Source: Lachnospiraceae bacterium (lineage in GTDB: Bacteria; Bacillota; Clostridia; Lachnospirales; Lachnospiraceae). From it: a stretch of 64,000 bases of DNA. A program made the position numbers and the translations under genes. Positions 1 through 9,637 of the stretch are shown here, piece after piece. The notes beneath the pieces are model-generated. The model was not told the origin of the DNA. It did no database searches and saw nothing but the letters and a program-made list of their open reading frames with translations. Position 1 is the stretch's first letter. Each line of letters begins with the position of its first letter. The DNA lies in contig JAFSBX010000097.1 of assembly GCA_017437065.1 (NCBI GenBank), forward strand, positions 40,002 through 104,001, read 5' to 3'.

Positions 1-396
1 CTTTACTAAATCTTTATCATATGCAAACGATACACCTTCTGCCTCTATAAAGGTACAACTCATGTCCACATATTCCATTGCCATTTGAATTGTTTGCTTG
101 GTAGAATCTGTAAACTTTTCATTCATTCCTTCCGCTGCTTTCTGATAAGAACAGACTCCAATAACTATCATAAACACAATTGGCACTAAAAAACTACAGA
201 TAATTTTATTACGAATACTGAAAAGCAAGATTTTAGGATGCTTACTATTATTCGTAAACTCTTTCTCCGCTTTATATTTCTTATTTAACTTTATTTGTTT
301 AATAAACTTAAGTTTTTCTGTCACATTTTTATTATTTTCGCTAACACCTTTTCCATTTTTAGATTCCTTTTTTGTTGTGTCTTTTATTCGGCTCAT
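1..396 (-). CDS. Methyl-accepting chemotaxis protein, N-terminal part (runs off window)
   Basis: The 132 visible residues are a hydrophilic, lysine-rich cytoplasmic leader of about 60 residues, then one strong transmembrane segment (around SFLVPIVFMIVIGVCSYQKA), then the start of an extracytoplasmic sensor region. The same layout and a near-identical membrane segment occur in the chemoreceptor at 25060-27219, which is the main basis for the call. The start at 396 is preferred over the ATG at 402 because GGAGGG lies seven bases upstream of it. The gene lies downstream of the xylanase on the same strand, separated by a terminator. The signalling domain is outside the window, so the assignment rests on homology of the N-terminus only. 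Confidence 0.75.
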   Translation of the reverse strand, partial: MSRIKDTTKKESKNGKGVSENNKNVTEKLKFIKQIKLNKKYKAEKEFTNNSKHPKILLFSIRNKIICSFLVPIVFMIVIGVCSYQKAAEGMNEKFTDSTKQTIQMAMEYVDMSCTFIEAEGVSFAYDKDLVK

Positions 397-502
397 AATC
401 ATGCCCTCCAAATCTATAACTTTAATGTGGTACCTATTATCCTAAGGTATATATCCTTCTTGAAATAAAATGAAACAATTGCATGAATATTCTCTGACGT
501 AC

Positions 503-535
503 AAAACCCCCGCCCTGTAAAAGGACGAGGGTTCG
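503..535 (-). terminator. Rho-independent terminator after the xylanase gene
   Basis: On the minus strand a 9-bp stem (CCCTCGTCC pairing with GGGCGGGGG, two G-U pairs) with a seven-base loop is followed by TTTT. It lies just beyond the xylanase stop codon and separates that gene from the downstream chemoreceptor. Confidence 0.75.
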
Positions 536-566
536 AAATCTCATCACACCACCTGTCACCAGATAC

Positions 567-3500
567 TTACCATTTAAAGAGGTTCTGAACCCATGCCATA
601 GTACGTCCTGTAATCTTAAAGGTTACTTTCTTCGTTCCGGCATAGTTTCCAATTCCCTTAATTGTTACACTTGCAGTTCCTTTATTGATGTTATTTCCAT
701 AGCTGTCTTGTGCAATTTCATAGTGAACTCCTTCTTTTAAGTTCGTATCACCCACTTTAATTGTTGTAAAATCTTCTGCCGTAAGTGTAATTGCTTTTCC
801 TGTGTATGGTTTAGTTTTTACTACTACCTTCGCTTTAGAGACATCCTGAACCGCAACTTTATAAATTGCCTCATTACTTCCTACATAGTTATTGCCCTTT
901 GCTGTTACTACAACTTTCACTTTTTCTTTTGCATCCACTACATCCGTATTCTTCAGTTCTTCTCCACCAGTTACCAAATAATATTTCACAGTATAATCTC
1001 TGTTTACTTTTAACTTTTTACCATCAGCATCTGTCAATACCGGTGCTGATTTGTACTTACCTTTTTTGTTCTGATAAGCCACATCTGTCACTTTCATCTC
1101 CATAGTAGATAAATCTGTCGGTATAATCGTAAACTTGGCTGTCATGGTTCCTTTGTAGCCATTAATACCTTGGATAGTTACCTGAGGTTTTCTATTTTCC
1201 TTCATGTTAGCAGTTGTAACCGCTTTATTATTCTTGTAAGTTACTTTATAATCTTTGCCTTCTACAAGGGTAGTTCCGTTGATTTTTACAACAACTTCTA
1301 TTTTGCTACCTTTCTGAGCATATGCTGCTGTTTCGCCAATGCTGACTTCCACTCCCTCAGTTGTTTTATTACTTTTAAATAATTCTACTGCTGTTACCGT
1401 AAAGGTTTTTTTAATAGTTCCTGAATACTTTCCGATACCGGTATAAGTTACGTTTGCCTTACCTCCTTTTGTATTTTTGCTGTAACTTACTTTATAATCC
1501 GTACCTTCTTTCAATGTAACTTCGGATTTTGCATCTTTGGCTACCAGCATATTATCCGCCTGTTTTGCTTCACCAATTGCGGCATCAAACTCTACTTTTG
1601 TCTTCCATTTTGTAGTATCAATTTTAGCTACATCGGAAAGTTTTGTTGCTTTAATTTTAAATGTCTTTGTCACAGAACCGATATATCCTGTTACACCATC
1701 TTCTGTTTCTGTCATCTTACCAGTAATTGTAACTTTTGCAGTTCCTACGGCTTTATTATTGTCATATTCTACAGTGTAATTCTTACTGTCAATCTCTTTG
1801 CCTTTGTAAACCACTTTCACAGCAGGCTTCTTTTCTGTACCGTCACATACTACACTGTAACCACTCTTCTTTCCGCCAACGGTAACGGTTGTTTTACTGA
1901 TATCAACAACAGAATTTTTTGTGTAAACCTTAATATCTTTTGCTACAGTTCCTGTGAAATTTCCTTTACCAGTAATAATCATTTTATAATCGCCGGCAGC
2001 TTTTATCTGTGATAATGTCTTTGCATTTTCAGGAATTTTTCCGTCCACGCATTTAAAGTATTCTACTTTATAATCTTTATTGCCTAATTTAGTTCCGTTA
2101 TAAGTAACCGTACTTAATGGTTTCTGGTTGCTTCCTGTTTCAACCAGCTTGTCCTTGTAGTTGATTACAACATCCTCTGCTTCCACATCCTTCTGCACAA
2201 TCTTGAAGGTAGCTGTATCTTTACCAGTGTAATTTCCTGTGCCCTTGACGATTATGGTCGGGGCAGTTCTAGTAACTGAAGCATCATTAGCTTTAATGTT
2301 ATTTTTATAGGTAATGGTATAGTCCTGTCCGGCTTTCAATCGTTTTTTACCATCATATACACGAACATTTGGTTTAATAGCTTTTCCTGTGTAGGTACAA
2401 CCATCTTCATCAATACCCGCAATCCAAAGACCTTCCGGAATATCAGTATCAGGTATATCCTCCGGAAGTACACCTTCACCCCCCTCAGACAACATCGCAG
2501 TACCAAACACACCAGGTTTTGACCATCCAAGACCGGAAGTGTCATACCAACTCAAGGTTCCAATACGTGTACCGGAGTTATCAGCATCATTAAGCTGTAA
2601 CTCCACACCAATTTCAGTACCAACAGCAGGTTTCACATCTGTCCATGCAAAAGCTGCCTCTACAATATATCCATTATCCGTTGTGGTAACGGACGCCTGC
2701 ATATTCTCCTCAAGACATTTCGTTCCATTGAAAGAATGTTCATTGAGGTAGTTGATACGATACTGTTTATCATCCTCTTCATAAGAAGATGATTTATTAT
2801 TATTCTCATCAATAAAAATTTCAAAAGAATCTTTTTCATGAGCATTTACACTATCACTATTGAGTACAGAATCTGTTACATTCGCATAGAGATAAAGATA
2901 ATTCTCATCCCATAATAAACTTGCAATTGCACTCGTATTTGTCCCCATGCTAATTGTCAACGGAATTGGTGTTGCTGTTTCCCATATATCTTCTTTTGTT
3001 CCATCAATTGCAACTGTTCCCTGCGGAATCATTACATATGGCTTTAATACTGCAATAGCATAATACTGATCTGACTGCTCCTGATTCATTGTAACATCAT
3101 TATATGATGTTTGTTCTTCTCCATTTGTCAAAACAAAATCCATCAAAATCTCAGATGTTATATAAAGAGCTGACTCGGCACAAGGAATGTCTATTTCCAC
3201 ATCATATCCATCAGTTGTTGTAGTTCCTTCCTGACGCATTAAAACTTTCTTACTTATCTGCCCGTCTACGGATACATAAACAGAAACTGAGTCTGTACTA
3301 TCCTCGGTTGCATCCTTTACATGAGCAAGTATATGGATTCCTTTATCATCCCATACCGGAATTGCTATCATCTGTGCATTTCCATCACTTATTTCAACAG
3401 AAGTACCTGCTGTATATTCTGTATCAACTAATTTTGTAATATCAAATTTTTTAATTTCGGGTTGTAACCTTGTTGCATCAACCAATGCCCAATATGACGG

Positions 3501-5903
3501 TTTTGCCTGATAACTGTCGTCAAATAATAATGGACACTGCTTTTGCGTTCCATCTGCAGCACCACCAACTGAATTTGAGGTCTGAAGCCATGAATTTTTG
3601 TCAATAACTCCCCAAACCGTCATGCCATCTACATCTACACCTTCTTCGCGAAGATCAAGAACAGCATCAAAAATACCTTTATAACGATATGCTAATTTTG
3701 TATATTCAGAATCCTGTGTGGCAGATGTTCCATCATAACTACTGCTCGCTTTAAAATCAAGCTCTGTAATTTGAACCTTACCAACCACCTCCGCATATGC
3801 TTTTGCAGCTTTCTTAAAATCCGCTACCGCCGGAGAACCTTCTGTCTGATAATGCGCCTGCATCCCCATACCATCAATTCTGGTACCTTCCGCATTTTTT
3901 ACATCTGTTAATAACTGAACAATACCTGATACTTTACTGCTAACACATTCGTTATAGTCATTATAGTAAAGCTCTAAGTCTGCCGGTGCATATTTATTTG
4001 CAAAACGGAAAGCATTAATAATATATTGGTTACTTTCGTATACATTCCACCAGCTAGAGCCTTCACTTCCATTTCTATATGTACCTGTATTATCACTTAC
4101 TGCTTCATTTACAACATCCCATCCATAGAACAGACCCTTATACTTACTCTCCTCTCCGGTAAAATGCTCTAACACATTCTTAATAAACCATTCCTGACGC
4201 TTTGTCATAGTAGCCGAATCCACATATGGATTATCTGCATCATAATCCTCATGGAAAAACCATTCCGGAGTCTGAGAATGCCATACAAGTACATGTCCAC
4301 GAACCTTAATAACATTATCCGGATTCTTCTCATTCCAGTCTAAGATAACATCCAGTATCTCTTCTGCGCTACTGTAATCTAAGGTAGGAACTACCAGTTC
4401 CTCACCATTCAATGTAACTTGCTCTGTCGCTGGGCAAGTTTCGTTACTGTAACCAAATAAGCAATCTGGTTTCAATTCATTAGCCGGTGTTATTGCATTA
4501 AAATGTTTTTTTACGAGAGCCATGACATACTCATCAGAAAGTTCATGACATACATTACTGTCAAGACATGCACCTACAATAAACTCACTGTCAGTTTTTT
4601 CTGCTATGGCATCCTCTAAATCAGGTATATCTGTCTGAATATTAATAACTACCGATTCCTTACCTCCATCCAACTCAAACGTAACACTGCTAATCTCATA
4701 TGGATTACCTACAGCAGCTGCCATTCCCATAATTCCAAAATATTTAATTTCTGAACGGTCAGACACATTATCTGTACTAATTGACGATACACCATACTTA
4801 GCATCAAGTTCTTCCTTATCCGGATTCCAGTCAGCATAACCGGATAGAAGTTTTAAAGATAGTCCACTTTTATCTCCCGACTTAATGTTCAGTACTATTT
4901 TACTTAACTTGGTAACATCTATACTCTCCGGAACTGCATAACGGATTTCATCATATTCCTTGGCATAAGTAATTTTTAATGTACCATCCTCTGCAATATT
5001 CTTAGTAAATTCACTGCTTACCGCTACTTCTTCTAACTCTGTAAAAGTAAAGACTTTTTCAGAAACTTCATTATCCGAAACATTTCCTTTCTCTCCCAGT
5101 ACAAAAGTAACACTATCAATAGTAATTTCATATTCATCCGCACGTCCCATGACACCAAAGCATTCTATATCCGCAGCTGTCAATCCTTCATTCATTTTAT
5201 CTACTGACAATTCGTTAGTACCATATGCAACTGCTGCTTCCGTATTATTCTCATCGCTATAGAACTTTACAGCCAAATTATCTATACTATCACTTGTATT
5301 GATGATAACCTTTTTCAATCTTGAAGAATCAATTTCTTCAGGAATCAAAAAACTCACCTGATCATACTGTTTTGGAAAAGATACTACAATACCTCCGTTA
5401 TCGGTTGATGTTACTGTAGCTCCCCACGCTGCTGCCTGAGTTAAATCATTAAATGAATACGTTACCTGATTTCCACTCGCATCAAGTGCCATAATTCCCA
5501 TTTTTGTTTCTTCTGATGTTTCTTCTGTTATTGTCTCTTCTTCTGTCGTTGTCTCTTCTTCTGTCGTTGCCTTTTCTTCTGTCGTTACCTCTTCTTCTGT
5601 CGTTGTCTCTTCTTCTGTCGTTGTCTCTTCTTCTGTCGTTGTCTCTTCTTCTGTCGTTGTCTCTTCTTCTGTCGTTGCCTCTTCTTCTGTCGTTGTCTCT
5701 TCTTCTGTCGTTGTCTCTTCTTCTGTTGTTTGCACATTTTCAATTGATGGAACACTTTCATCTGACTCATTTACTGATTCCGTTTCCAAAACTTGCTCCA
5801 CATTGATCTCTGTTGCTAATTCACTCGCATGAACAACCGTCACCCCATTGAACGCCAGTGCACTCGCGACCACAAATGCTAAAATAGACCTTTTTTTAAT
5901 CAT
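567..5903 (-). CDS. Secreted modular GH10 endo-beta-1,4-xylanase with CBM9 and C-terminal repeat domains
   Basis: This 1778-residue protein should cleave xylan outside the cell. Residues 1-27 form a signal peptide. Residues about 58-130 are a Thr/Glu hexapeptide repeat. Two related modules of about 130 residues follow (146-270 and 283-411), both ending in a CFGVMG/YFGIMG then SVTF pattern; they are probably xylan-binding modules, perhaps CBM86-like. The GH10 barrel spans about 432-812, with the acid/base Glu600 in WDVVNE and the nucleophile Glu714 in QITELD. A CBM9-like beta-sandwich lies near 965-1137. The remaining 620 residues are repeated units of the YTGKA..V...KLK.G.DYTV.Y.NN type, likely involved in wall attachment. 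There is no LPXTG motif and the protein ends in NLFKW. The architecture resembles the known Roseburia intestinalis cell-attached xylanase. Confidence 0.92.
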   Translation of the reverse strand: MIKKRSILAFVVASALAFNGVTVVHASELATEINVEQVLETESVNESDESVPSIENVQTTEEETTTEEETTTEEEATTEEETTTEEETTTEEETTTEEETTTEEEVTTEEKATTEEETTTEEETITEETSEETKMGIMALDASGNQVTYSFNDLTQAAAWGATVTSTDNGGIVVSFPKQYDQVSFLIPEEIDSSRLKKVIINTSDSIDNLAVKFYSDENNTEAAVAYGTNELSVDKMNEGLTAADIECFGVMGRADEYEITIDSVTFVLGEKGNVSDNEVSEKVFTFTELEEVAVSSEFTKNIAEDGTLKITYAKEYDEIRYAVPESIDVTKLSKIVLNIKSGDKSGLSLKLLSGYADWNPDKEELDAKYGVSSISTDNVSDRSEIKYFGIMGMAAAVGNPYEISSVTFELDGGKESVVINIQTDIPDLEDAIAEKTDSEFIVGACLDSNVCHELSDEYVMALVKKHFNAITPANELKPDCLFGYSNETCPATEQVTLNGEELVVPTLDYSSAEEILDVILDWNEKNPDNVIKVRGHVLVWHSQTPEWFFHEDYDADNPYVDSATMTKRQEWFIKNVLEHFTGEESKYKGLFYGWDVVNEAVSDNTGTYRNGSEGSSWWNVYESNQYIINAFRFANKYAPADLELYYNDYNECVSSKVSGIVQLLTDVKNAEGTRIDGMGMQAHYQTEGSPAVADFKKAAKAYAEVVGKVQITELDFKASSSYDGTSATQDSEYTKLAYRYKGIFDAVLDLREEGVDVDGMTVWGVIDKNSWLQTSNSVGGAADGTQKQCPLLFDDSYQAKPSYWALVDATRLQPEIKKFDITKLVDTEYTAGTSVEISDGNAQMIAIPVWDDKGIHILAHVKDATEDSTDSVSVYVSVDGQISKKVLMRQEGTTTTDGYDVEIDIPCAESALYITSEILMDFVLTNGEEQTSYNDVTMNQEQSDQYYAIAVLKPYVMIPQGTVAIDGTKEDIWETATPIPLTISMGTNTSAIASLLWDENYLYLYANVTDSVLNSDSVNAHEKDSFEIFIDENNNKSSSYEEDDKQYRINYLNEHSFNGTKCLEENMQASVTTTDNGYIVEAAFAWTDVKPAVGTEIGVELQLNDADNSGTRIGTLSWYDTSGLGWSKPGVFGTAMLSEGGEGVLPEDIPDTDIPEGLWIAGIDEDGCTYTGKAIKPNVRVYDGKKRLKAGQDYTITYKNNIKANDASVTRTAPTIIVKGTGNYTGKDTATFKIVQKDVEAEDVVINYKDKLVETGSNQKPLSTVTYNGTKLGNKDYKVEYFKCVDGKIPENAKTLSQIKAAGDYKMIITGKGNFTGTVAKDIKVYTKNSVVDISKTTVTVGGKKSGYSVVCDGTEKKPAVKVVYKGKEIDSKNYTVEYDNNKAVGTAKVTITGKMTETEDGVTGYIGSVTKTFKIKATKLSDVAKIDTTKWKTKVEFDAAIGEAKQADNMLVAKDAKSEVTLKEGTDYKVSYSKNTKGGKANVTYTGIGKYSGTIKKTFTVTAVELFKSNKTTEGVEVSIGETAAYAQKGSKIEVVVKINGTTLVEGKDYKVTYKNNKAVTTANMKENRKPQVTIQGINGYKGTMTAKFTIIPTDLSTMEMKVTDVAYQNKKGKYKSAPVLTDADGKKLKVNRDYTVKYYLVTGGEELKNTDVVDAKEKVKVVVTAKGNNYVGSNEAIYKVAVQDVSKAKVVVKTKPYTGKAITLTAEDFTTIKVGDTNLKEGVHYEIAQDSYGNNINKGTASVTIKGIGNYAGTKKVTFKITGRTMAWVQNLFKW
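5514..5729 (-). repeat. 18-bp tandem repeat encoding TTTEEE linker
   Basis: About twelve near-identical 18-bp units encode the hexapeptide TTTEEE (variants ATTEEE, VTTEEK) between the signal peptide and the first putative binding module. The unit is a multiple of three, so copy-number change would alter linker length without a frameshift. Confidence 0.9.
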
Positions 5904-6094
5904 CGATTCTCTCTTACTCCTTCCCTTTTGGTTAAAACCTCTAATATATTTGCATATATCCCTTATAAATATTTACATATATTACACAAAATATCTTCCT
6001 AAATATTGCTTTTTGCTTATCACTTCTTGCTAGCTTATTGTAACATTTGTATAACAACATGCCCTCTCAACTCGCCCTGCTTATAAGAATGCAC

Positions 6095-6131
6095 AAAAAA
6101 GATGGGATTCTTTCACTCTAAATCCCATCTC
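6095..6131 (-). terminator. Terminator after the GH43 pair
   Basis: On the minus strand GATGGGATT pairs with AATCCCATC around an 11-base loop, followed by TTTTTT. One arm and its flank belong to the 37-bp direct repeat shared with the dnaJ terminator. Confidence 0.8.
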
Positions 6132-6153
6132 TTTCGTAAACTAAAACCGTTTT
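6117..6153. repeat. 37-bp direct repeat, copy A (resembles 3' end of dnaJ)
   Basis: 34 of 37 bases match positions 9621-9657. Copy B contains the last codons and the stop of dnaJ plus one terminator arm. Copy A has the same bases but is not attached to a dnaJ reading frame. The two copies flank the GH43 pair. Confidence 0.8.
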
Positions 6154-6185
6154 AACAACTCTATTTTCCTCTTCATAAGGGAATC

Positions 6186-7595
6186 TTAACAAAAACTCCA
6201 TTCCTTTATTTGATAGTCATTTCCATCAAAACCAATATACAAGTCATGTTCTCCGACAGGCTTACGCCCCAATGCTACTTTGATTATTTTTGCACTATCC
6301 TCTGCAGTAACATCCACATGACCAATACAATTTTCCTGCTCCAGACTATCCACATACAATGTAACTCTTCCTCCTTCACGACATGCTCCCATAGAGAGTT
6401 CAAACATCTCTGCTCCCTTATTACCAAAATCCACACCATTCACACGAATCCAACTTCCTGCTTCCATGTCAGTTACCAACATCTTTCCATCATAATCTGC
6501 TACCGTCTGAACACCTGCCATATCAGCCATTGTTGTTGCCGAATGCACCTTATATGGATCTAGTGCCTTAATCTGGCGTACACCTTCCCTTGTTGCCTTT
6601 ATTGGTTTAATTACGCCATCACAAACAGTAACCTCATCAATATTGGTGCTTCGATATCCACCTGAGATTTTCATTGCATCCTCCAGTATTCTTGTATGAT
6701 ATGCCATATAGTATTTTCCTGCAAACTCAAACATACAGTGATGATTATTGCTTCCAAGACCAAAGAAATATTCCGGATTTTTCAACACAGAACCGCACAT
6801 TTTAAAAGGACCCATAGGTTTATCACTTTTCATGGTAATAATTTCACCACGACCAAATCCTAACTCATCCACCTTATCATCAGGTACACTAAAATTAGAA
6901 CAATACGAATAATAATAAGTTCCATCAATCTTATTGATTCCCGAATCTTCAAATAAATAGGATACACCCTCGATTGTTATTGGATCTGTGTCCAAACTAA
7001 TCATATCTGCACCAAGCTTAGCAACCCTTGCTGTCTGTGGCATTGCGATACTCTGTTCGTCCGGTATACCGCCACCAACATAAATATATGCTTCCCCATC
7101 ATCATCCATTAATACCGCAGGATCAAACAACCATGTAACATTTGCACAGTTTGGTGTCTCTCTTGATATTAATGGTCTCTGTATCGGATCAACAAATGGT
7201 CCTACTGGTGAATCCGAAGTCAAAACAGCGATTCCATTTCCACTATTTGCAAAATATAAGAAAAATTTATCCTTTCCATTTATTTTTTTGTATGCAGCTG
7301 CCGGCGCCCATGAATTTCTTCCCCACTTTGCAGCACCATGCTCTGAAGCTGCCAACACCGAACCATGGTCGGTCCAGTTCACCAAATCATCTGATGAAAT
7401 TACGTTAATCGTATCAATAATGCTATATGTATTCTCTATAATATTTCCTGCTTCATCTCTTTCTATTACATCTCCGGTCATATACAGATACACTCTTCCT
7501 TCGTACACTAAAGCATATGGATCCGCTCCAAAACGCTGTACCATAACAGGATTATGACAATCCTCTCCCTTAAAAGATTTCTTCCACTTACTCAT
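6186..7595 (-). CDS. GH43 alpha-L-arabinofuranosidase/arabinoxylan arabinofuranohydrolase-like enzyme
   Basis: The 469-residue protein has no signal peptide and should act in the cytoplasm on imported arabinoxylan fragments. The five-bladed GH43 domain spans about 15-320. The three catalytic acids are visible: Asp25 in FGADPY, an Asp in WLFDPAVLMDDDG, and a Glu in YLFEDSG. The last 130 residues look like a CBM6-type beta-sandwich ending in DLYIGFDGNDYQIKEWSF. The pattern SSDDLVNWTDHGSV followed by NSWAPAAAY is typical of the arabinofuranohydrolase branch (GH43_29 or a near subfamily). It overlaps the upstream GH43 gene by four bases (ATGA), so the two are translationally coupled. Beta-xylosidase activity cannot be excluded. 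Confidence 0.82.
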   Translation of the reverse strand: MSKWKKSFKGEDCHNPVMVQRFGADPYALVYEGRVYLYMTGDVIERDEAGNIIENTYSIIDTINVISSDDLVNWTDHGSVLAASEHGAAKWGRNSWAPAAAYKKINGKDKFFLYFANSGNGIAVLTSDSPVGPFVDPIQRPLISRETPNCANVTWLFDPAVLMDDDGEAYIYVGGGIPDEQSIAMPQTARVAKLGADMISLDTDPITIEGVSYLFEDSGINKIDGTYYYSYCSNFSVPDDKVDELGFGRGEIITMKSDKPMGPFKMCGSVLKNPEYFFGLGSNNHHCMFEFAGKYYMAYHTRILEDAMKISGGYRSTNIDEVTVCDGVIKPIKATREGVRQIKALDPYKVHSATTMADMAGVQTVADYDGKMLVTDMEAGSWIRVNGVDFGNKGAEMFELSMGACREGGRVTLYVDSLEQENCIGHVDVTAEDSAKIIKVALGRKPVGEHDLYIGFDGNDYQIKEWSFC

Positions 7596-9154
7596 ATCTC
7601 TATCTCCTTTTCTTTTTTATATTTAAAATCTCGAAATGTAACACTTCCACCATATTCTTTGGTCGCATAATAAAAAAGACCAAATCTAGCTCCTGTAAAA
7701 TGCTCTAAATCAAATCTTAATTTATGCATTTTACCTATTTGTTTCCATTCCTCTCCAGTATAATAATACATCTCTGCCGTATCTGTCATATTAGTAAATT
7801 CAGCCCTAATTCCCAGTCTTACTACGTCATTCTCCATTGGTGTCACTTCTAATTCCAGCTCTGTATCCTTTTGCGCTTCCTTACTTCTCATGACAAGTGC
7901 GTATTGATTTTCTCTTTTGGTAATAGCCACCATACAGTAACACCCCTGTAAAATGCAAAGCCCTGCATAATCACCTTCCTTCATTTTAGTGGCTTCTAAG
8001 GTTATCTCCCCCATACATGCCGGATAATGCATTCGCTGTGTAAAGGTATTTCTTGCCTGTAGCAAATTCTGACACACTGTATTGGTTCTGACAGACACAC
8101 TTCCAACTATTTTATCCCATGTTATCAGTGATGTATCTGGAATATGATTAAACTGCCAGCAACTTTTAAAACCGAAGCTTCCATATCGTCGTTTCTGTTC
8201 TTTTTCAGATTCCATTTTTATTTCTTTAAAATCATCACTTTCTATTAACAAGCTACACAGACTCTTCTTTTTTTCTTGTGGAGTAATAAATGCTCTTGGT
8301 ACATGCCCCCTTTCTCCAAATACCGGGAAATCATTTTCCCATGTAACAGGCACAAGAACCGGAATTCTTCCCACCGCCCCTCTGTCCTGAAATAAAATAC
8401 TGTACCATTTTCCGTCTGGTGTATCCACGATTCCACCTTGAGCAACACCCTGATTACAATATCCCATATCATCATCCATAATATCCATTCCTACAAACTC
8501 ATCCGTTAAAGATGATGCCATAAAACACGCTTCTACTCTTTTCCATTCTTCCCTCTTCGAATGAATGAAAAACAAATAATATTTACTATTTATTTTATAA
8601 AAATGTGTTCCCTCATATCCAAGCATCTGGTTTCCTTCATCTGAAACCACCATACGATGAAAACCTCCCGGCATGGGACCACTTAAATCTTCCGTAAGTT
8701 GGGTTATATAGATATACTTATTTCCATAAGCAATGTATACCTTATCATCATCATCAAACAAAAGAGAACAATCATGATAAAATCCTTCTATCTCTCTTCT
8801 TTTCCATTCCCCCTCTATGTCCTTCGTTGTAAATAAATACGTTTTTCCTGTATCATTTGCCACAAAACATACAAAAAACTGTTCTTTATGATAACGTATA
8901 CTTGCAGCCCACATTCCTTTTCCATAAGCATTCTGCCCATTTTCTAACATTTGTTGTTCTGTTATTTCCAGTTCATCGAAGATGTAAGTCACATGTTCCC
9001 AGTGAACCAAATCATAGGAACGCAAAATCTCGCCCCCCGGCATAAAATGCATAGTTGTACATACCATATAATAAGTATCTCCCACCCGAATCACATCTGG
9101 GTCAGGACAATCTAAAGCCAAAAGTGGATTACATTGATATATTTTTCCTATCAT
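7592..9154 (-). CDS. GH43 beta-xylosidase-like enzyme (subfamily 12 type)
   Basis: This 520-residue cytoplasmic enzyme probably removes xylose or arabinose from imported xylooligosaccharides. The GH43 core spans about 1-300, with Asp19 in CPDPDVI as base, an Asp in FYHDCSLLFDDDD, and a Glu in LGYEGTHFYKI as acid. The motif CNQGVAQGGIVDTPDGKWYSILFQD is characteristic of the beta-xylosidase branch. Residues about 330-515 form the concanavalin-like C-terminal domain common in these enzymes. It opens the two-gene xylan unit behind a strong AAGGAGGGAGT ribosome site. No transporter accompanies the pair, so import must be encoded elsewhere. Confidence 0.85.
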   Translation of the reverse strand: MIGKIYQCNPLLALDCPDPDVIRVGDTYYMVCTTMHFMPGGEILRSYDLVHWEHVTYIFDELEITEQQMLENGQNAYGKGMWAASIRYHKEQFFVCFVANDTGKTYLFTTKDIEGEWKRREIEGFYHDCSLLFDDDDKVYIAYGNKYIYITQLTEDLSGPMPGGFHRMVVSDEGNQMLGYEGTHFYKINSKYYLFFIHSKREEWKRVEACFMASSLTDEFVGMDIMDDDMGYCNQGVAQGGIVDTPDGKWYSILFQDRGAVGRIPVLVPVTWENDFPVFGERGHVPRAFITPQEKKKSLCSLLIESDDFKEIKMESEKEQKRRYGSFGFKSCWQFNHIPDTSLITWDKIVGSVSVRTNTVCQNLLQARNTFTQRMHYPACMGEITLEATKMKEGDYAGLCILQGCYCMVAITKRENQYALVMRSKEAQKDTELELEVTPMENDVVRLGIRAEFTNMTDTAEMYYYTGEEWKQIGKMHKLRFDLEHFTGARFGLFYYATKEYGGSVTFRDFKYKKEKEIEI

Positions 9155-9595
9155 ACTCCCTCCTTTTTTATTATTTCAATATAGGTATTTCTGCTTTATC
9201 CACCACTTCCATTCTCGGAATCAATGTAAAATCCCATACCCTTTTAATCTTTTCCACCGATACGATTAATGTGTTGTATACCAAATTTATCTATCATAGA
9301 CTATAAAACTGTACTCTGATTGTCATTTTTTATAATTCTACAATAGTACTGACTAAAGCTGTTTTCTTTTTCATGATACTTGTCATAATATACAAATTAT
9401 TTTCATCTCACAACTCATCCCTTGCTATTTTTATATCAATTATTGCTATCTTACTTATTTTCATAATATTCTAATACTCAAATTGTTACTCTATCAAAAC
9501 TCTATGATGTACATTACAAATTAGATCATGAATACTTTGAAGCCAAACTATTTATATATGATTATCAACATATAAATTTATGCTCTATTTTCTTA
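9155..9595 (-). other. AT-rich gap upstream of the GH43 pair; possible gene remnant
   Basis: No intact gene is seen. Minus strand 9175-9291 reads open for about 38 codons ending in DFTLIPRMEVVDKAEIPILK and two stops, with stops also just upstream and no start. The fragment faintly resembles the C-terminal tail of a LacI-type regulator, which would suit a xylan locus, but this is weak. The promoter of the GH43 pair must lie here; I see no convincing -35/-10 pair. Confidence 0.3.
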
Positions 9596-9637
9596 CAAAA
9601 AAAGAGACCGGATTTTTTTATCTAAATCCCATCTCTT
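9596..9637 (-). terminator. Terminator after dnaJ
   Basis: On the minus strand AGAGATGGGATT pairs with AATCCGGTCTCT (one mismatch, one G-U pair) and is followed by a run of T. It starts directly after the dnaJ stop codon. Confidence 0.8.

Noticed and set aside
5504-5806. Leu/Ser-rich plus-strand frame and a Lys/Arg/Gln-rich minus-strand frame in the xylanase gene
   Set aside because: Both are shadows of the 18-bp TTTEEE repeat.
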